Shown in pieces: positions 27,919-36,577 of a stretch of 64,000 nt of DNA (the first letter of the stretch is position 1; each line of letters opens with the position of its first letter). Source of the DNA: Nereida sp. MMG025 (GTDB lineage Bacteria; Pseudomonadota; Alphaproteobacteria; Rhodobacterales; Rhodobacteraceae). Under the pieces are notes generated by a model, which saw only the letters and a list, made by a program, of their open reading frames with translations, was not told the DNA's origin and ran no database searches. The DNA lies in contig NZ_JAKFZN010000001.1 of assembly GCF_021654165.1 (NCBI RefSeq), positions 806,001-870,000 on the forward strand. The letters are read 5' to 3'. A program made the translations under genes and the position numbers.

Positions 27919-29451
27919 TCATTGCACGGCCTCCTCGAACACCGCGTCTTCTGGCAGCACGGTTTGGAACAGGGCAATCGCCTCGCGCAGCTGTTCGGTG
28001 GCTGCGGGATCCGTGGCGTAGAAGGCCACCTTATCCGATCCCAGGAACCCCGCAGGGCGCAGCATCCGCAAGGTGCCAAGGCGCACCCATCCTTCGGGCA
28101 CGGCCTCGTCCAGCCAGTTGTCGTAAATCATCGCCAGCTTCACACCGCGTTCATCCGCCAGACGCCCTGCCCACCCGTTTGGTGTGTCGCCAAGACGCAA
28201 GGCGCGCGCCTCGTCATTGGCAAGCCCCCACAGGTCGAGCACATAATTGGGATTGCGCCATGCAACGCGGCCCAGATCGTTCACCGCTACAGGGACATTT
28301 GCGAAAGTCTGCGCGAACCGCGCCATCTGTGAATGCTGCAAATGAATGGCACGAGGGTTGTAGTGATAGGCATAGATTTGCGGCACATAGTAGACCCCCG
28401 CCGCAACGACAGCGACCAGTGCAGGCAACGCAAGGCGCCTGGCAAACGCAACGGCCGCGATCACCATGACAAGCGCATAAATCTCATAGCGGTCCATCCA
28501 GCCGATTTGTCCTGCCATCAAATGGGCAAAGGCCGCAGCCCCCACCGCCAAAAGCACCCATTTGCGCAGATCATTTTGGACAGACGCACCAAGGATTGCG
28601 AGGATACTGAACCCAAGAAGCGCCAAGCCGCCCGTTTTGGAGGTATTGGTCACGAAACTGTCGGCAAGCCCCTGAACAAAGCCTGCATGCCCGCCTGCAC
28701 CATCGCCCAATTTCGCCATGACCGAATTGGGCAGCGGGCTTAGACCAAGGGTGGTCAGCCAATACATAAACCCTGCCACGGGCCCCACGGCCAACACCGC
28801 CAGCCCAAGTCCCAGACCCCGACGCCCTGCCACAAACACCACACCAGCCGCCGCAAGCGATAGCGCCACGCCTTCCAATCGCACCAGCGGCGAAAGCGCG
28901 ATGCCGATCACCAAAAGAGCGCTGATGCGGTCCGAGCGCACTAGCGTTTGGAGCCCCGCGACAATCAGCAAAACGGCAAACACGTGTAGCCCGTGTTCCA
29001 TCCCGTTGAAAGCCAGCCCTGCAAAGTTCAGCGCCAAAGGCATCGCCGCGGCCAAAGCCAGCATGACCCATCTGGGCGCTACGTCATCTTCCAGCGCTTT
29101 GATCACGATCCGCGCCCACACCAAAAGGTTCGCCACAAGCGCAATCAGGTTCACCGCAAAAGGCACCATCCGCGCAAAATCGCCGCCCGTCAAAGGTGCC
29201 AATAAGAAGGGGTATATGGGCGAAGAGGCTGCGCTGGTGTATTCGCCCGCGTTCACACCATACCCGCCTGCGCGAATTTGCTCGGCCATCGCAAGGTGGA
29301 TGTAGACATCATCAAGGGGGTATTCGAACAACCCACCTGCCCTGACAAACGACCAGATGATCAGCACCAGCCAAGCCCCCAAAGCAGGAACCAAAGCGCA
29401 AAGAACAACCAGCGAGGCTGGTGTTGTGGGGGCAGCAGGCGTTTCGTTCAT
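27919..29451 (-). CDS. GT-C-like polytopic membrane protein (paralogue 2)
   Basis: A 510-residue membrane protein, about eleven helices, paralogous to the gene directly downstream. Shared motifs in order are FEYPLDDVYIHLAMAEQI, YGVNAGEYTSAASSPIYPFL, NFAGLAFNGMEHGLHV, RLEGVALSL, LSPLPNSVMAKL, QIGWMDRYEIYALV and AVNDLGRVAWRNPNYVLDLW. The Asp-Asp in the first loop is the expected catalytic position of GT-C enzymes. It starts four bases after the pccA stop codon and is probably in the pccA transcript, an unexpected place for a glycosyltransferase-like protein. Function not established. Confidence 0.72.
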   Translation of the reverse strand: MNETPAAPTTPASLVVLCALVPALGAWLVLIIWSFVRAGGLFEYPLDDVYIHLAMAEQIRAGGYGVNAGEYTSAASSPIYPFLLAPLTGGDFARMVPFAVNLIALVANLLVWARIVIKALEDDVAPRWVMLALAAAMPLALNFAGLAFNGMEHGLHVFAVLLIVAGLQTLVRSDRISALLVIGIALSPLVRLEGVALSLAAAGVVFVAGRRGLGLGLAVLAVGPVAGFMYWLTTLGLSPLPNSVMAKLGDGAGGHAGFVQGLADSFVTNTSKTGGLALLGFSILAILGASVQNDLRKWVLLAVGAAAFAHLMAGQIGWMDRYEIYALVMVIAAVAFARRLALPALVAVVAAGVYYVPQIYAYHYNPRAIHLQHSQMARFAQTFANVPVAVNDLGRVAWRNPNYVLDLWGLANDEARALRLGDTPNGWAGRLADERGVKLAMIYDNWLDEAVPEGWVRLGTLRMLRPAGFLGSDKVAFYATDPAATEQLREAIALFQTVLPEDAVFEEAVQ

Positions 29452-29455
29452 CGGA

Positions 29456-31456
29456 TCATTCGAACTCCATGATCACATCGTCCACCGCCAGATTATCACC
29501 TGCAGCGGCGTTGATTTTTGTCACTTTGGTGGTCTTTTCGGCGCGAAGAATGTTTTCCATTTTCATCGCCTCAACCGTGCAAAGGGCTTGGCCTTCCTGC
29601 ACCTCGTCGCCCACTTGGACATCGACCTTCACGATCATGCCGGGCATGGGGCACAGAAGCATTTTGGATGTGTCGGGCGCCACTTTCTCAGGCATCAGAC
29701 GCGCCATTTCAGCTTGCTTGGGTGTATAGACCTTGAGGGCGACATCCGCGCCACGCCAGCGCATGCGGAACCCCGATGTGACCTTACCGATCTTGATCAG
29801 CATGGCCTCTGCGTCGACATGCACTTCTGCGAGTTTGTCGCCCGGTGTCCAATCGCTTTCGATGCGGTGGGACGTGCCGTCCGCAAAGGTCACTGTCGCG
29901 CCCGATTGATCGGCCGCAATGCTGACGTGCAAGTCATGCCCTTGTGCCATGACGACCCAATCGGCGCCCACGACGCGCTCGTGGTTGTCCATACGCCCCG
30001 ACACCCGGGTGCGCCGGATTTCGGCCACGCGGTACATCGCAGCCGCGGCCGCGGCCAGGCGTTTGACGTTATCATCGGACAGCGTAACCCCTTCGAAACC
30101 TTCGGGATATTCTTCTTCGATGAAAGCGGTTGTGATGTTGCCGCTGGTGAATTTCTCGTGGTCATAGACGGCGGCGAGGAAAGGCAGGTTATGTCCGATC
30201 CCTTCCAGTTCAAAACCGTCCAGCGCGTTGCGCATATGCTCAATCGCCGTGGCGCGGTCAGGCCCCCATGTGCAAAGCTTGGCGATCATCGGGTCGTAAT
30301 ACATGCTGATCTCGCCGCCCTCATAAACGCCTGTATCGTTCCGCACGACGCGGGTGTCTTCGGCCAGTTCTGCGGGGGGGCGGTAGCGTTGCAGACGCCC
30401 GATTGACGGCAGGAAATTACGATAAGGGTCTTCGGCATACAGACGGCTTTCCATGGCCCATCCGTTCAGCTTGATGTCGTCTTGCGTGATCGACAGCTTT
30501 TCGCCGTAGGCCACGCGGATCATCTGCTCGACCAGATCGACGCCTGTAATCAGCTCGGTCACGGGGTGTTCCACCTGAAGGCGGGTGTTCATCTCAAGAA
30601 AATAGAAGTTGCGGTCCCCATCCACGATGAATTCGACCGTTCCTGCCGAAGCGTAATCCACAGCGGCGGCCAGTGCGCAGGATTGTTCGCCCATCGCCTT
30701 GCGGGTTGCTTCATCAAGGAATGGCGACGGGGCTTCTTCGATGACCTTTTGGTTGCGGCGCTGGATCGAACACTCGCGCTCGCCCAGATAAATCGTGTTG
30801 CCATGGCTGTCGGCCAGAACCTGAATTTCGATGTGGCGCGGCTGTGTGACGAATTTTTCGATGAAGATACGATCATCCCCGAAACTGTTGGCCGCCTCGT
30901 TCTTGGACGACTGAAATCCTTCACGCGCCTCTTCGTCGTTCCAGGCGATCCGCATGCCTTTGCCGCCACCACCAGCGGAGGCTTTGATCATCACCGGATA
31001 GCCCACTTGGTTCGAGATTTTGACGGCATCATCCGCATCCTCGATCAGGCCCATATAGCCAGGAACCGTTGAGACACCTGCTTCTTGCGCAAGTTTTTTG
31101 GAGGTGATCTTGTCGCCCATCGCCTCAATCGCGCCCGCGGGTGGGCCGATGAAGGCAACCCCTTCTTTGGCCAATGCTTCGGCAAAGAGCTTGTTTTCAC
31201 TTAAAAAACCATACCCGGGGTGGACCGCTTCGGCACCTGTCTGGCGGATGGCGTCCATCACTTTGTCAATCACGATATAGGACTGGTTTGCAGGGGACGG
31301 GCCGATGTGAACCGCCTCATCCGCCATTTTGACATGCAAGGCATTGCGGTCAGCGTCGGAATAAATCGCAACGGTCTGGATACCCATTTTGCGGGCTGTC
31401 TTGATGACGCGGCAGGCAATTTCGCCTCGATTGGCAATCAGGATCTTTTTGAACAT
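29456..31456 (-). CDS. pccA: Propionyl-CoA carboxylase alpha subunit (biotin carboxylase and carrier)
   Basis: Carboxylates biotin with ATP and bicarbonate, for transfer to propionyl-CoA by PccB. The 666-residue protein contains biotin carboxylase N-terminal (FKKILIANRGEIACRVI), an ATP-grasp domain (KASAGGGGKGMRIAW), the biotin carboxylase C-terminal (FLEMNTRLQVEHPVTE), a linker domain and the C-terminal biotinyl domain with the acceptor lysine in VEAMKMENIL near residue 632. Start at 31456: AAGGACG lies upstream, while an in-frame ATG at 31471 is less likely. The gene precedes the GT-C-like pair and is preceded by a terminator for the small lipoprotein gene. pccB lies 2.2 kb upstream on the same strand. 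Confidence 0.95.
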   Translation of the reverse strand: MFKKILIANRGEIACRVIKTARKMGIQTVAIYSDADRNALHVKMADEAVHIGPSPANQSYIVIDKVMDAIRQTGAEAVHPGYGFLSENKLFAEALAKEGVAFIGPPAGAIEAMGDKITSKKLAQEAGVSTVPGYMGLIEDADDAVKISNQVGYPVMIKASAGGGGKGMRIAWNDEEAREGFQSSKNEAANSFGDDRIFIEKFVTQPRHIEIQVLADSHGNTIYLGERECSIQRRNQKVIEEAPSPFLDEATRKAMGEQSCALAAAVDYASAGTVEFIVDGDRNFYFLEMNTRLQVEHPVTELITGVDLVEQMIRVAYGEKLSITQDDIKLNGWAMESRLYAEDPYRNFLPSIGRLQRYRPPAELAEDTRVVRNDTGVYEGGEISMYYDPMIAKLCTWGPDRATAIEHMRNALDGFELEGIGHNLPFLAAVYDHEKFTSGNITTAFIEEEYPEGFEGVTLSDDNVKRLAAAAAAMYRVAEIRRTRVSGRMDNHERVVGADWVVMAQGHDLHVSIAADQSGATVTFADGTSHRIESDWTPGDKLAEVHVDAEAMLIKIGKVTSGFRMRWRGADVALKVYTPKQAEMARLMPEKVAPDTSKMLLCPMPGMIVKVDVQVGDEVQEGQALCTVEAMKMENILRAEKTTKVTKINAAAGDNLAVDDVIMEFE

Positions 31457-31487
31457 GTTTCGTCCTTTCAAGTCGTCGTCACAGACG

Positions 31488-31522
31488 CAAAAAACCCAAG
31501 GCGCGAGAGTCGCGTCTTGGGG
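31488..31522 (-). terminator. Rho-independent terminator after the small lipoprotein gene
   Basis: On the minus strand ACCCCAAGACGCGA is complementary to TCGCGCCTTGGGTT, with a short loop and a following TTTTTT (31489-31494). It lies downstream of the lipoprotein gene stop at 31583 and about 30 bases before pccA. Confidence 0.82.
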
Positions 31523-31582
31523 TAAGTTGGCAGAGGTAAGGTTAATTTTGTATCAGCGCAGCGTACGCTGGTTAAACGGTGG

Positions 31583-31786
31583 TTAATTGAGACCGAGATC
31601 GTCCGACAGCACGCCAGCAGCCGCGCCAATGGCTGTGCCAAGCAAGACATCGCCATCAACGGCCTTGGCCGTGACTGCGCCCGCGGCTGCGCCGGTAACG
31701 CCCCGTTCAAGATCGGTCTCGCCGCAAGCGGCAAGCGCCAGAAGGACTGGAATAAGGAGGACCGGTTTCTTTCCAAGAAGGTGCAT
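31583..31786 (-). CDS. Small lipoprotein with glycine-zipper-like region
   Basis: A 67-residue protein. LIPVLLALAACGETD is a lipoprotein signal with the lipobox LAAC (cysteine at residue 21). The mature chain has alternating Gly/Ala helices (GVTGAAAGAVTAKAVDG, LLGTAIGAAAGVLSDDL) like glycine-zipper membrane proteins. Function unknown. An AAGGCAC ribosome site lies before the ATG. An upstream palindrome (31806-31821) may be an operator. A terminator follows, so it is monocistronic. Confidence 0.75.
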   Translation of the reverse strand: MHLLGKKPVLLIPVLLALAACGETDLERGVTGAAAGAVTAKAVDGDVLLGTAIGAAAGVLSDDLGLN

Positions 31787-32162
31787 TGCAGTGCCTTTCT
31801 GCTTTGGTGACGTTTGTCACCCAGAAAGACGGTGTTCTGCAGGTTTGAAAACACGGCAGCTTGGCTTGGGCGCAAACAGGCAATTTGCCACGCATTTTCA
31901 GCGGCAGTTGTCCATTTTTCGCTTATCTGACAGGGGCTTGCACCAAGGAAGCTTGGCTTGATGCGCAGCAGAAGCACACCAAGCCAAACCGTTGGGGACG
32001 GGTGTGGAATTACCAAACCCAGGCGGCCTTCGTGTTGGGACCAAGCCGCCCATCCGCTATGTTGAACAAGGTTCTCACCCACAGAAAAGCGCCGTTCAGA
32101 CAGGTCTGAATTTTGCGCATGTTCTCGCGCAAGTTGTGACGGTATCGGCCAAAATTTGCCCA
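31787..32162. other. 376-base gene-free stretch upstream of the small lipoprotein gene
   Basis: No convincing gene on either strand. It holds three inverted repeats: GGTGACGTTTGTCACC at 31806-31821, GCAAACAGGCAATTTGC at 31872-31888, and TTGGCTTG paired with CAAGCCAA across 31953-31987. The last could be a hairpin in a leader or small RNA. The open frames in this stretch have poor ribosome sites and no recognisable domain. Confidence 0.5.
31806..31821. promoter_or_regulatory. Palindrome upstream of the small lipoprotein gene
   Basis: GGTGAC-GTTT-GTCACC is a perfect 6-bp inverted repeat about 20 bases before the lipoprotein start codon. Its position and symmetry suit a dimeric repressor, but no regulator is linked to it. 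Confidence 0.35.
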
Positions 32163-32510
32163 TCAGTCACCTATCACATCGGGAAAGGCGGCGCGGGCAC
32201 GGTTTACATCAATCACCAAAAGCGCATCATAGCTTTCGGGATCAAAGGGATCTTCGGCTGGCACGACCTCGCGGCCAAAAAACCAGCTCAGCCGTCCCGC
32301 ATCAAGGTTGCCGCGTTCAAAAGGCTGGTCACCAAATTGTTCCCAAAGTGCACGAATGAACCCTTCGTCGGCGCGTCGGTCGGCCGGACGGCGATCTTTG
32401 AACCGCTCGCGCGAGACAAGTTTGGTTGGCCCTGTTTTGGACGGGCGGCGAATGACAAATTGAAAGTCTGTTCCTGGAAGGCGGCCAGGAAATCCGCGGT
32501 GTTTTAGCAT
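32163..32510 (-). CDS. Conserved hypothetical protein, 115 aa
   Basis: A soluble, basic and acidic mixed protein beginning MLKHRGFPGRLPGTDF, without signal peptide or membrane helix. Later segments are RERFKDRRPADRRADEGFIR, WEQFGDQPF and FGREVVPAEDPFDPESYDAL. I do not recognise a domain. The start at 32510 is the ATG within the frame that fits the shorter N-terminus; an in-frame ATG at 32528 would add six residues. It sits in the pcc block between the small lipoprotein gene and a very small lipoprotein gene. Confidence 0.6.
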   Translation of the reverse strand: MLKHRGFPGRLPGTDFQFVIRRPSKTGPTKLVSRERFKDRRPADRRADEGFIRALWEQFGDQPFERGNLDAGRLSWFFGREVVPAEDPFDPESYDALLVIDVNRARAAFPDVIGD

Positions 32511-32576
32511 GCTCGACCCCCAATGCATTGGAGGGAGCGGGATGGGAGCGGCGCAACCGCCGCCCCCGAAACTGGC

Positions 32577-32726
32577 TTATTTGTATTTACCAGTGAATGT
32601 TGGCTCAGCGCTGATGGGCTCTGGGTCAACAACCACGAATTCTTCTGGCTCGCTGTTGCCACCGCCACATGCGGCCAGCAATGCTGTGAGGCCAAGAACG
32701 GCAATAAGTTTGATGGAATTGGGCAT
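32577..32726 (-). CDS. Very small lipoprotein, 49 aa
   Basis: A short gene encoding MPNSIKLIAVLGLTALLAAC followed by GGGNSEPEEFVVVDPEP and ending FTGKYK, then TAA. The leader is an ideal lipoprotein signal with the lipobox LAAC at residues 17-20, leaving a 30-residue acidic mature peptide. GGAGAG lies seven bases before the ATG. It lies between the 115-residue hypothetical gene and the DUF6497-like gene, all minus strand. Small lipoproteins at this place are, from memory, common in this family of bacteria. Function unknown. Confidence 0.7.
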   Translation of the reverse strand: MPNSIKLIAVLGLTALLAACGGGNSEPEEFVVVDPEPISAEPTFTGKYK

Positions 32727-32937
32727 GATGCTCTCCTAGTCACTATCCTGAATGCACGGTCAGCGAAACTGCCGTGCTTGTGTGTCTCAACTTGGACCAA
32801 AGTATTTGGTTCCATGGCGACCATACGTTTTATTGCGCCAAAAAGATACGAAATCAGCGACGCCTGACGCGGTTGTGGTCGAAAAGCCGCAATTTTCCGC
32901 CGAGATGAACTTTGCCCCGCAACATATTGTATATGCA
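32727..32937. other. Intergenic region with hairpin upstream of the 49-aa lipoprotein
   Basis: 211 bases. A hairpin at 32754-32777 pairs GCACGG.CAG with CTGCCGTGC, with one bulged T and loop CGAAA. It is in the 5' leader of the lipoprotein or at the end of the DUF6497-like transcript. There is no clear T-run. The rest is AT-rich near 32800-32840. No gene seen. Confidence 0.4.
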
Positions 32938-33663
32938 TTAGAATTGCTCCCATATGCAGCGGTCGTTTTCCTGCCGAAATGCCTCGAAAAACTGGGTGAC
33001 CTGCGTATTTACCTTCCCAAATTCCGTTTCCTGATCGGCCATCGAAATCACCACGATTCCGGCATTCGCGTCACGTTCTTTCAACCACGGCAGGGCAAAT
33101 TCCTCGCAAAGGCTTTGAAAATCCAGCTCGACATCGGCGTAGGTCAGATAGCCTGTGTCGCGCGAGATGTCGGGCGCGACGAAGCGAAACCTGACCTCGG
33201 TGTCAGAGGTCAGCACCTCTTGCAGGCTCACGTTCTGGCCAGATGGCAGGGCCAGATCACCCGGATCGGCGCTTGCTGCATCGGCCAACTGAGCTGTGCT
33301 GGTTACCACACAAAGCGCCAACGCACCGACCCACCGTTTGATATTTGACGGATTGCCAAGCACCGATTGCACCGTTGCCTGTGCCGTCGATGGCACAGCC
33401 CCCTGAACCGACCCTCCCGCCCGAACGGCATAGCCATCCGCATCGCGTTGCACCTGCACCATCGGGGAAAACCCGCGCAGCGATTGCAGGGCGCGCCAGA
33501 CATCTTGGCGGATCAGATGGGCAAGCCGCGCACGCCCCACGCCACGCGTGCCCATGGGCAGATGCGCCTGCGCCGCCACATCCCAAGTCTGGGACGTATT
33601 GGCGGGGCGGCGCAGGGTCACCTGCGCGCCATCGCGTGTGATATGCCAGCCTTTTTTGCGCAT
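32938..33663 (-). CDS. Two-part protein: hypothetical N-terminal module fused to a DUF6497-like domain
   Basis: 241 residues. Residues about 1-112 form a basic soluble part (MRKKGWHITRDGAQVTL, ARLAHLIRQDVWRALQSLRG, VQVQRDADGYAVRAGG). Residues 113-135 form a hydrophobic signal-like segment (WVGALALCVVTSTAQLADAA). Residues 136-241 resemble DUF6497 (LALPSGQNVSLQEVLTS, VRFRFVAPDI, YADVELDFQSLCEEFALPWL, FGKVNTQVTQFFEAF). From memory the two halves are separate neighbouring genes in related bacteria; here they are one continuous frame with no in-frame ATG at the junction. Four bases separate it from pccB. Topology would place the C-terminal part outside the membrane. Function unknown. Confidence 0.65.
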   Translation of the reverse strand: MRKKGWHITRDGAQVTLRRPANTSQTWDVAAQAHLPMGTRGVGRARLAHLIRQDVWRALQSLRGFSPMVQVQRDADGYAVRAGGSVQGAVPSTAQATVQSVLGNPSNIKRWVGALALCVVTSTAQLADAASADPGDLALPSGQNVSLQEVLTSDTEVRFRFVAPDISRDTGYLTYADVELDFQSLCEEFALPWLKERDANAGIVVISMADQETEFGKVNTQVTQFFEAFRQENDRCIWEQF

Positions 33664-33667
33664 CAGA

Positions 33668-35200
33668 TCAAAGCGGGATGTTGTCGTGCTTTTTCCACGG
33701 CGTTTCTAGCTTTTTGTTGCGCAGGCTTGCGAAGGCGCGACAGATGCGTTTGCGCGTCGAATGGGGCATGATGACCTCGTCCACAAAACCACGTTCCGCC
33801 GCGACAAAGGGATTGGCGAAGCGGTCTTCGTATTCGGCAGTGTGGGCTGCGATTTTATCGGCATCCCCCAGATCGGCGCGGTGTAGAATTTCGACAGCGC
33901 CTTTCGCGCCCATCACCGCGACTTCTGCGGTGGGCCACGCGTAGTTGAAATCACCGCGCAGATGCTTGGACGACATCACGACATAGGCCCCCCCATATGC
34001 TTTGCGCGTGATCAGCGTGACTTTTGGAACAGTCGCTTCGCCGTAAGCAAACAGAAGTTTTGCACCATGCTTGATCACACCGCCATATTCCTGAGTTGTT
34101 CCCGGGAGGAAGCCCGGCACATCAATCAAGGTCAGGATCGGAATTTCAAACGCGTCGCAGAAACGCACAAAACGGGCCGCCTTACGGCTGCTGTCGATAT
34201 CCAGAACGCCTGCAAGCACCATTGGCTGGTTTGCAACGACGCCGACGGTTTGCCCCTCAAGTCGGATAAAGCCTGTCACGATATTCTTGGCGAAGTCTTC
34301 CTGAATTTCGTAAAAGTCCCCTTCGTCGGCGAGCTTTGTGATCAGCTCTTTCATATCGTAGGGCGTGTTCGGGTTGTCAGGCACCAGTGTATCAAGGCTG
34401 TCTTCGATGCGGGCGGGATCATCATAAAACGGGCGCGTCGGGGATTTGTCACGATTGTTGAGCGGCAGGAAATCGACCAGACGGCGCACTTCGGTCAGCG
34501 CCTCCACATCATTTTCGAACGCCGCATCCGCGACCGACGACTTTTTGGTGTGCGTGCTGGCACCGCCCAGTTCTTCTGCGGTCACCACTTCGTTGGTGAC
34601 AGTCTTGACCACATCGGGGCCTGTCACAAACATGTAGCTGCTGTCTTTGACCATAAAGATGAAGTCCGTCATCGCAGGGCTATACACCGCCCCACCCGCG
34701 CATGGCCCCATGATCAGGCTGATCTGAGGGACCACGCCGCTGGCCATGATGTTGCGCTGAAACACTTCGCCGTAGGCGGCCAGACTGTCGACGCCTTCCT
34801 GGATGCGCGCACCGCCTGAGTCGTTGATGCCAATCACAGGTGCGCCGTTTTGCATGGCCATGTCCATGATCTTGCAAATCTTCTGTGCGTGGGTTTCTGA
34901 CACCGATCCGCCCAAAACGGTAAAGTCCTGGCTGAACACATAGACCATGCGCCCGTTGATCGTGCCCCACCCTGTGATGACGCCGTCGCCCGGGTGTTTG
35001 TTCTTTTCCATGCCAAATTCGGTGCAGCGGTGCGCCACGAACATGTCAAACTCTTCAAAGCTGCCTTCATCCAATAGCAACTCGACACGCTCGCGGGCCG
35101 TAAGTTTTCCTTTGGCGTGTTGTGCAGCGACGCGTTTGTCGCCTCCGCCTTTGCGCGCGGTAGCGCGGCGGTCGTCGAGTTCGCTCAGGATGTCTTTCAT
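33668..35200 (-). CDS. pccB: Propionyl-CoA carboxylase beta subunit (carboxyltransferase)
   Basis: Transfers the carboxyl group from biotin on PccA to propionyl-CoA, giving methylmalonyl-CoA. The 510-residue protein matches the standard length. It contains [20 protein letters not shown], the acyl-CoA-binding carboxyltransferase N region ([20 protein letters not shown]), and the C region ([38 protein letters not shown]). The start at 35200 follows a GGGAC site; the frame extends further upstream but lacks family similarity there. The 177 bases upstream contain repeated TTGC-RAA half-sites likely bound by the nearby PccR-type regulator. Confidence 0.95.
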   Translation of the reverse strand: MKDILSELDDRRATARKGGGDKRVAAQHAKGKLTARERVELLLDEGSFEEFDMFVAHRCTEFGMEKNKHPGDGVITGWGTINGRMVYVFSQDFTVLGGSVSETHAQKICKIMDMAMQNGAPVIGINDSGGARIQEGVDSLAAYGEVFQRNIMASGVVPQISLIMGPCAGGAVYSPAMTDFIFMVKDSSYMFVTGPDVVKTVTNEVVTAEELGGASTHTKKSSVADAAFENDVEALTEVRRLVDFLPLNNRDKSPTRPFYDDPARIEDSLDTLVPDNPNTPYDMKELITKLADEGDFYEIQEDFAKNIVTGFIRLEGQTVGVVANQPMVLAGVLDIDSSRKAARFVRFCDAFEIPILTLIDVPGFLPGTTQEYGGVIKHGAKLLFAYGEATVPKVTLITRKAYGGAYVVMSSKHLRGDFNYAWPTAEVAVMGAKGAVEILHRADLGDADKIAAHTAEYEDRFANPFVAAERGFVDEVIMPHSTRKRICRAFASLRNKKLETPWKKHDNIPL

Positions 35201-35282
35201 GGCGGCAGTCCCTTTCGGCTGGCAATCGTTTGGAACCGTCTTAGGCTGCAATGGCAGGACACAGAAGCAATTTCTTGGGTAT

Positions 35283-35330
35283 CTGCAAAATTCGCAAACC
35301 ATATGATCTGCGAATTGCAAACTTGCGAAC
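35283..35330. promoter_or_regulatory. Candidate PccR operator cluster upstream of pccB
   Basis: Five TGCRAA-type half-sites lie in 48 bases between pccB (minus) and the Bcr/CflA gene (plus). CTGCAAAATTCGCAAACC is at 35283-35300. CTGCGAA, TTGCAAAC and TTGCGAAC follow nearly in tandem at 35308-35330. ScfR-family regulators such as PccR and RamB are known to bind TTTGCAAA-like sites. A gene for such a regulator lies 1.3 kb away. Confidence 0.6.
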
Positions 35331-35377
35331 TACCTTCGAGACTTTGCCTTCCCCCTTCTTTGCGATAGGCCCGCCAC

Positions 35378-36571
35378 ATGAGACAGCCAAGCACCTCTGC
35401 CCCACATATCCTGACGCTCGTGGCCCTTGCTGGCCTATCGGCGCTGACGATGAATATCTTTTTGCCGTCTTTGCCAACGATGACCACCCATTTCGGTGTG
35501 GAATACGGTGTGATGCAGCTGTCTGTTGCGCTCTATCTGATGTTTAACGCGCTGTTACAAATCATCCTTGGGCCGCTGTCTGACCGTTTTGGGCGCAGGC
35601 CGATACTGCTGATGTCGATTGCCTTGTTCTGCGTGGCAACCGTGGGCACATTGATCGCGCCCACTGCAGAGACATTCCTGCTGGCGCGTAGCTTTCAGGC
35701 CGTGATTGCCGCGGGGCTGGTGTTATCGCGCGCGATCGTGCGTGATTTATATGCCCAGGACGAAGCGGCATCGATGATTGGCTATGTCACGATGGGCATG
35801 GCCGTGGTGCCGATGATCGGGCCAGCCATCGGTGGGGTGCTGGATGGCGCTTTCGGGTGGAAGGCCAATTTTTGGTTGTTGCTGGCCTGTGGCATATTCC
35901 TTTTTGCCCTTGTTTACTGGGATTTAGGCGAAACATCCAAACGCCAGCCCACCAGCTTTCGCGCCCAGTTTGCAGACTACCCCGACTTGCTGACGTCCCG
36001 TCGGTTTTGGGGATACTGCATGACATCGGCTTTCGCATCAGGCGCGTTTTTTGCATATCTGGGTGGGGCCCCTTTTGTCGGGTCTGAGGTCTTTGGCCTG
36101 TCGCCTGCGCTTGTTGGTCTCTACTTTGGCTCGCCCGCTGTTGGGTATTTCGTCGGCAACTTCCTGTCTGGCCGATATTCGGTGCGCATTGGTGTGAACC
36201 GCATGGTGCTTTGGGGCGCTTTACTGGTCGCTACGGGGATGAGCCTGTCTCTTTTGTTCTTTGCTTTAGGTCTCAAAACCGCTCTCGTCTTTTTCGGGTT
36301 CATGACCTTTGTGGGGCTTGGCAACGGCATGGTGATCCCGAACGCCACCGCAGGCATGTTGAGTGTGCGCCCCCACCTTGCAGGCACTGCATCGGGCCTT
36401 GGCGGGGCCATGATGATCGGCGGCGGCGCGGCTTTGTCTGCTTTGGCGGGCGCTTTGCTGACCGTCGAAACGGGTGCCTGGCCGCTTTTGTGGATCATGG
36501 TGCTTACCTCCTATGCGGCGGTCGGTTGCATCGTCTACACGATCCGGCGCGACCGGCAGGTGAAGGCATAA
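35378..36571 (+). CDS. Multidrug effflux MFS transporter, Bcr/CflA type
   Basis: A 397-residue major facilitator with twelve helices. The DHA1 motif A is in LGPLSDRFGRRPILLMS (loop 2-3, near residue 67) and the Bcr family signature in LARSFQAVIAAGLVLSRAIVRDL and FGWKANFWLL. It would export drugs such as bicyclomycin or sulfonamides, or amino acid-like metabolites, by proton antiport. It is divergent from pccB, so the TTGC-RAA sites at 35283-35330 could control it as well. It ends 52 bases before the PccR-type regulator gene. Confidence 0.85.
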   Translation: MRQPSTSAPHILTLVALAGLSALTMNIFLPSLPTMTTHFGVEYGVMQLSVALYLMFNALLQIILGPLSDRFGRRPILLMSIALFCVATVGTLIAPTAETFLLARSFQAVIAAGLVLSRAIVRDLYAQDEAASMIGYVTMGMAVVPMIGPAIGGVLDGAFGWKANFWLLLACGIFLFALVYWDLGETSKRQPTSFRAQFADYPDLLTSRRFWGYCMTSAFASGAFFAYLGGAPFVGSEVFGLSPALVGLYFGSPAVGYFVGNFLSGRYSVRIGVNRMVLWGALLVATGMSLSLLFFALGLKTALVFFGFMTFVGLGNGMVIPNATAGMLSVRPHLAGTASGLGGAMMIGGGAALSALAGALLTVETGAWPLLWIMVLTSYAAVGCIVYTIRRDRQVKA

Positions 36572-36577
36572 GTCTGC

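Noticed and set aside
31992-32507. 171-codon plus-strand frame
   Set aside because: Mostly antisense to the 115-residue hypothetical gene, with no family match and no good start.
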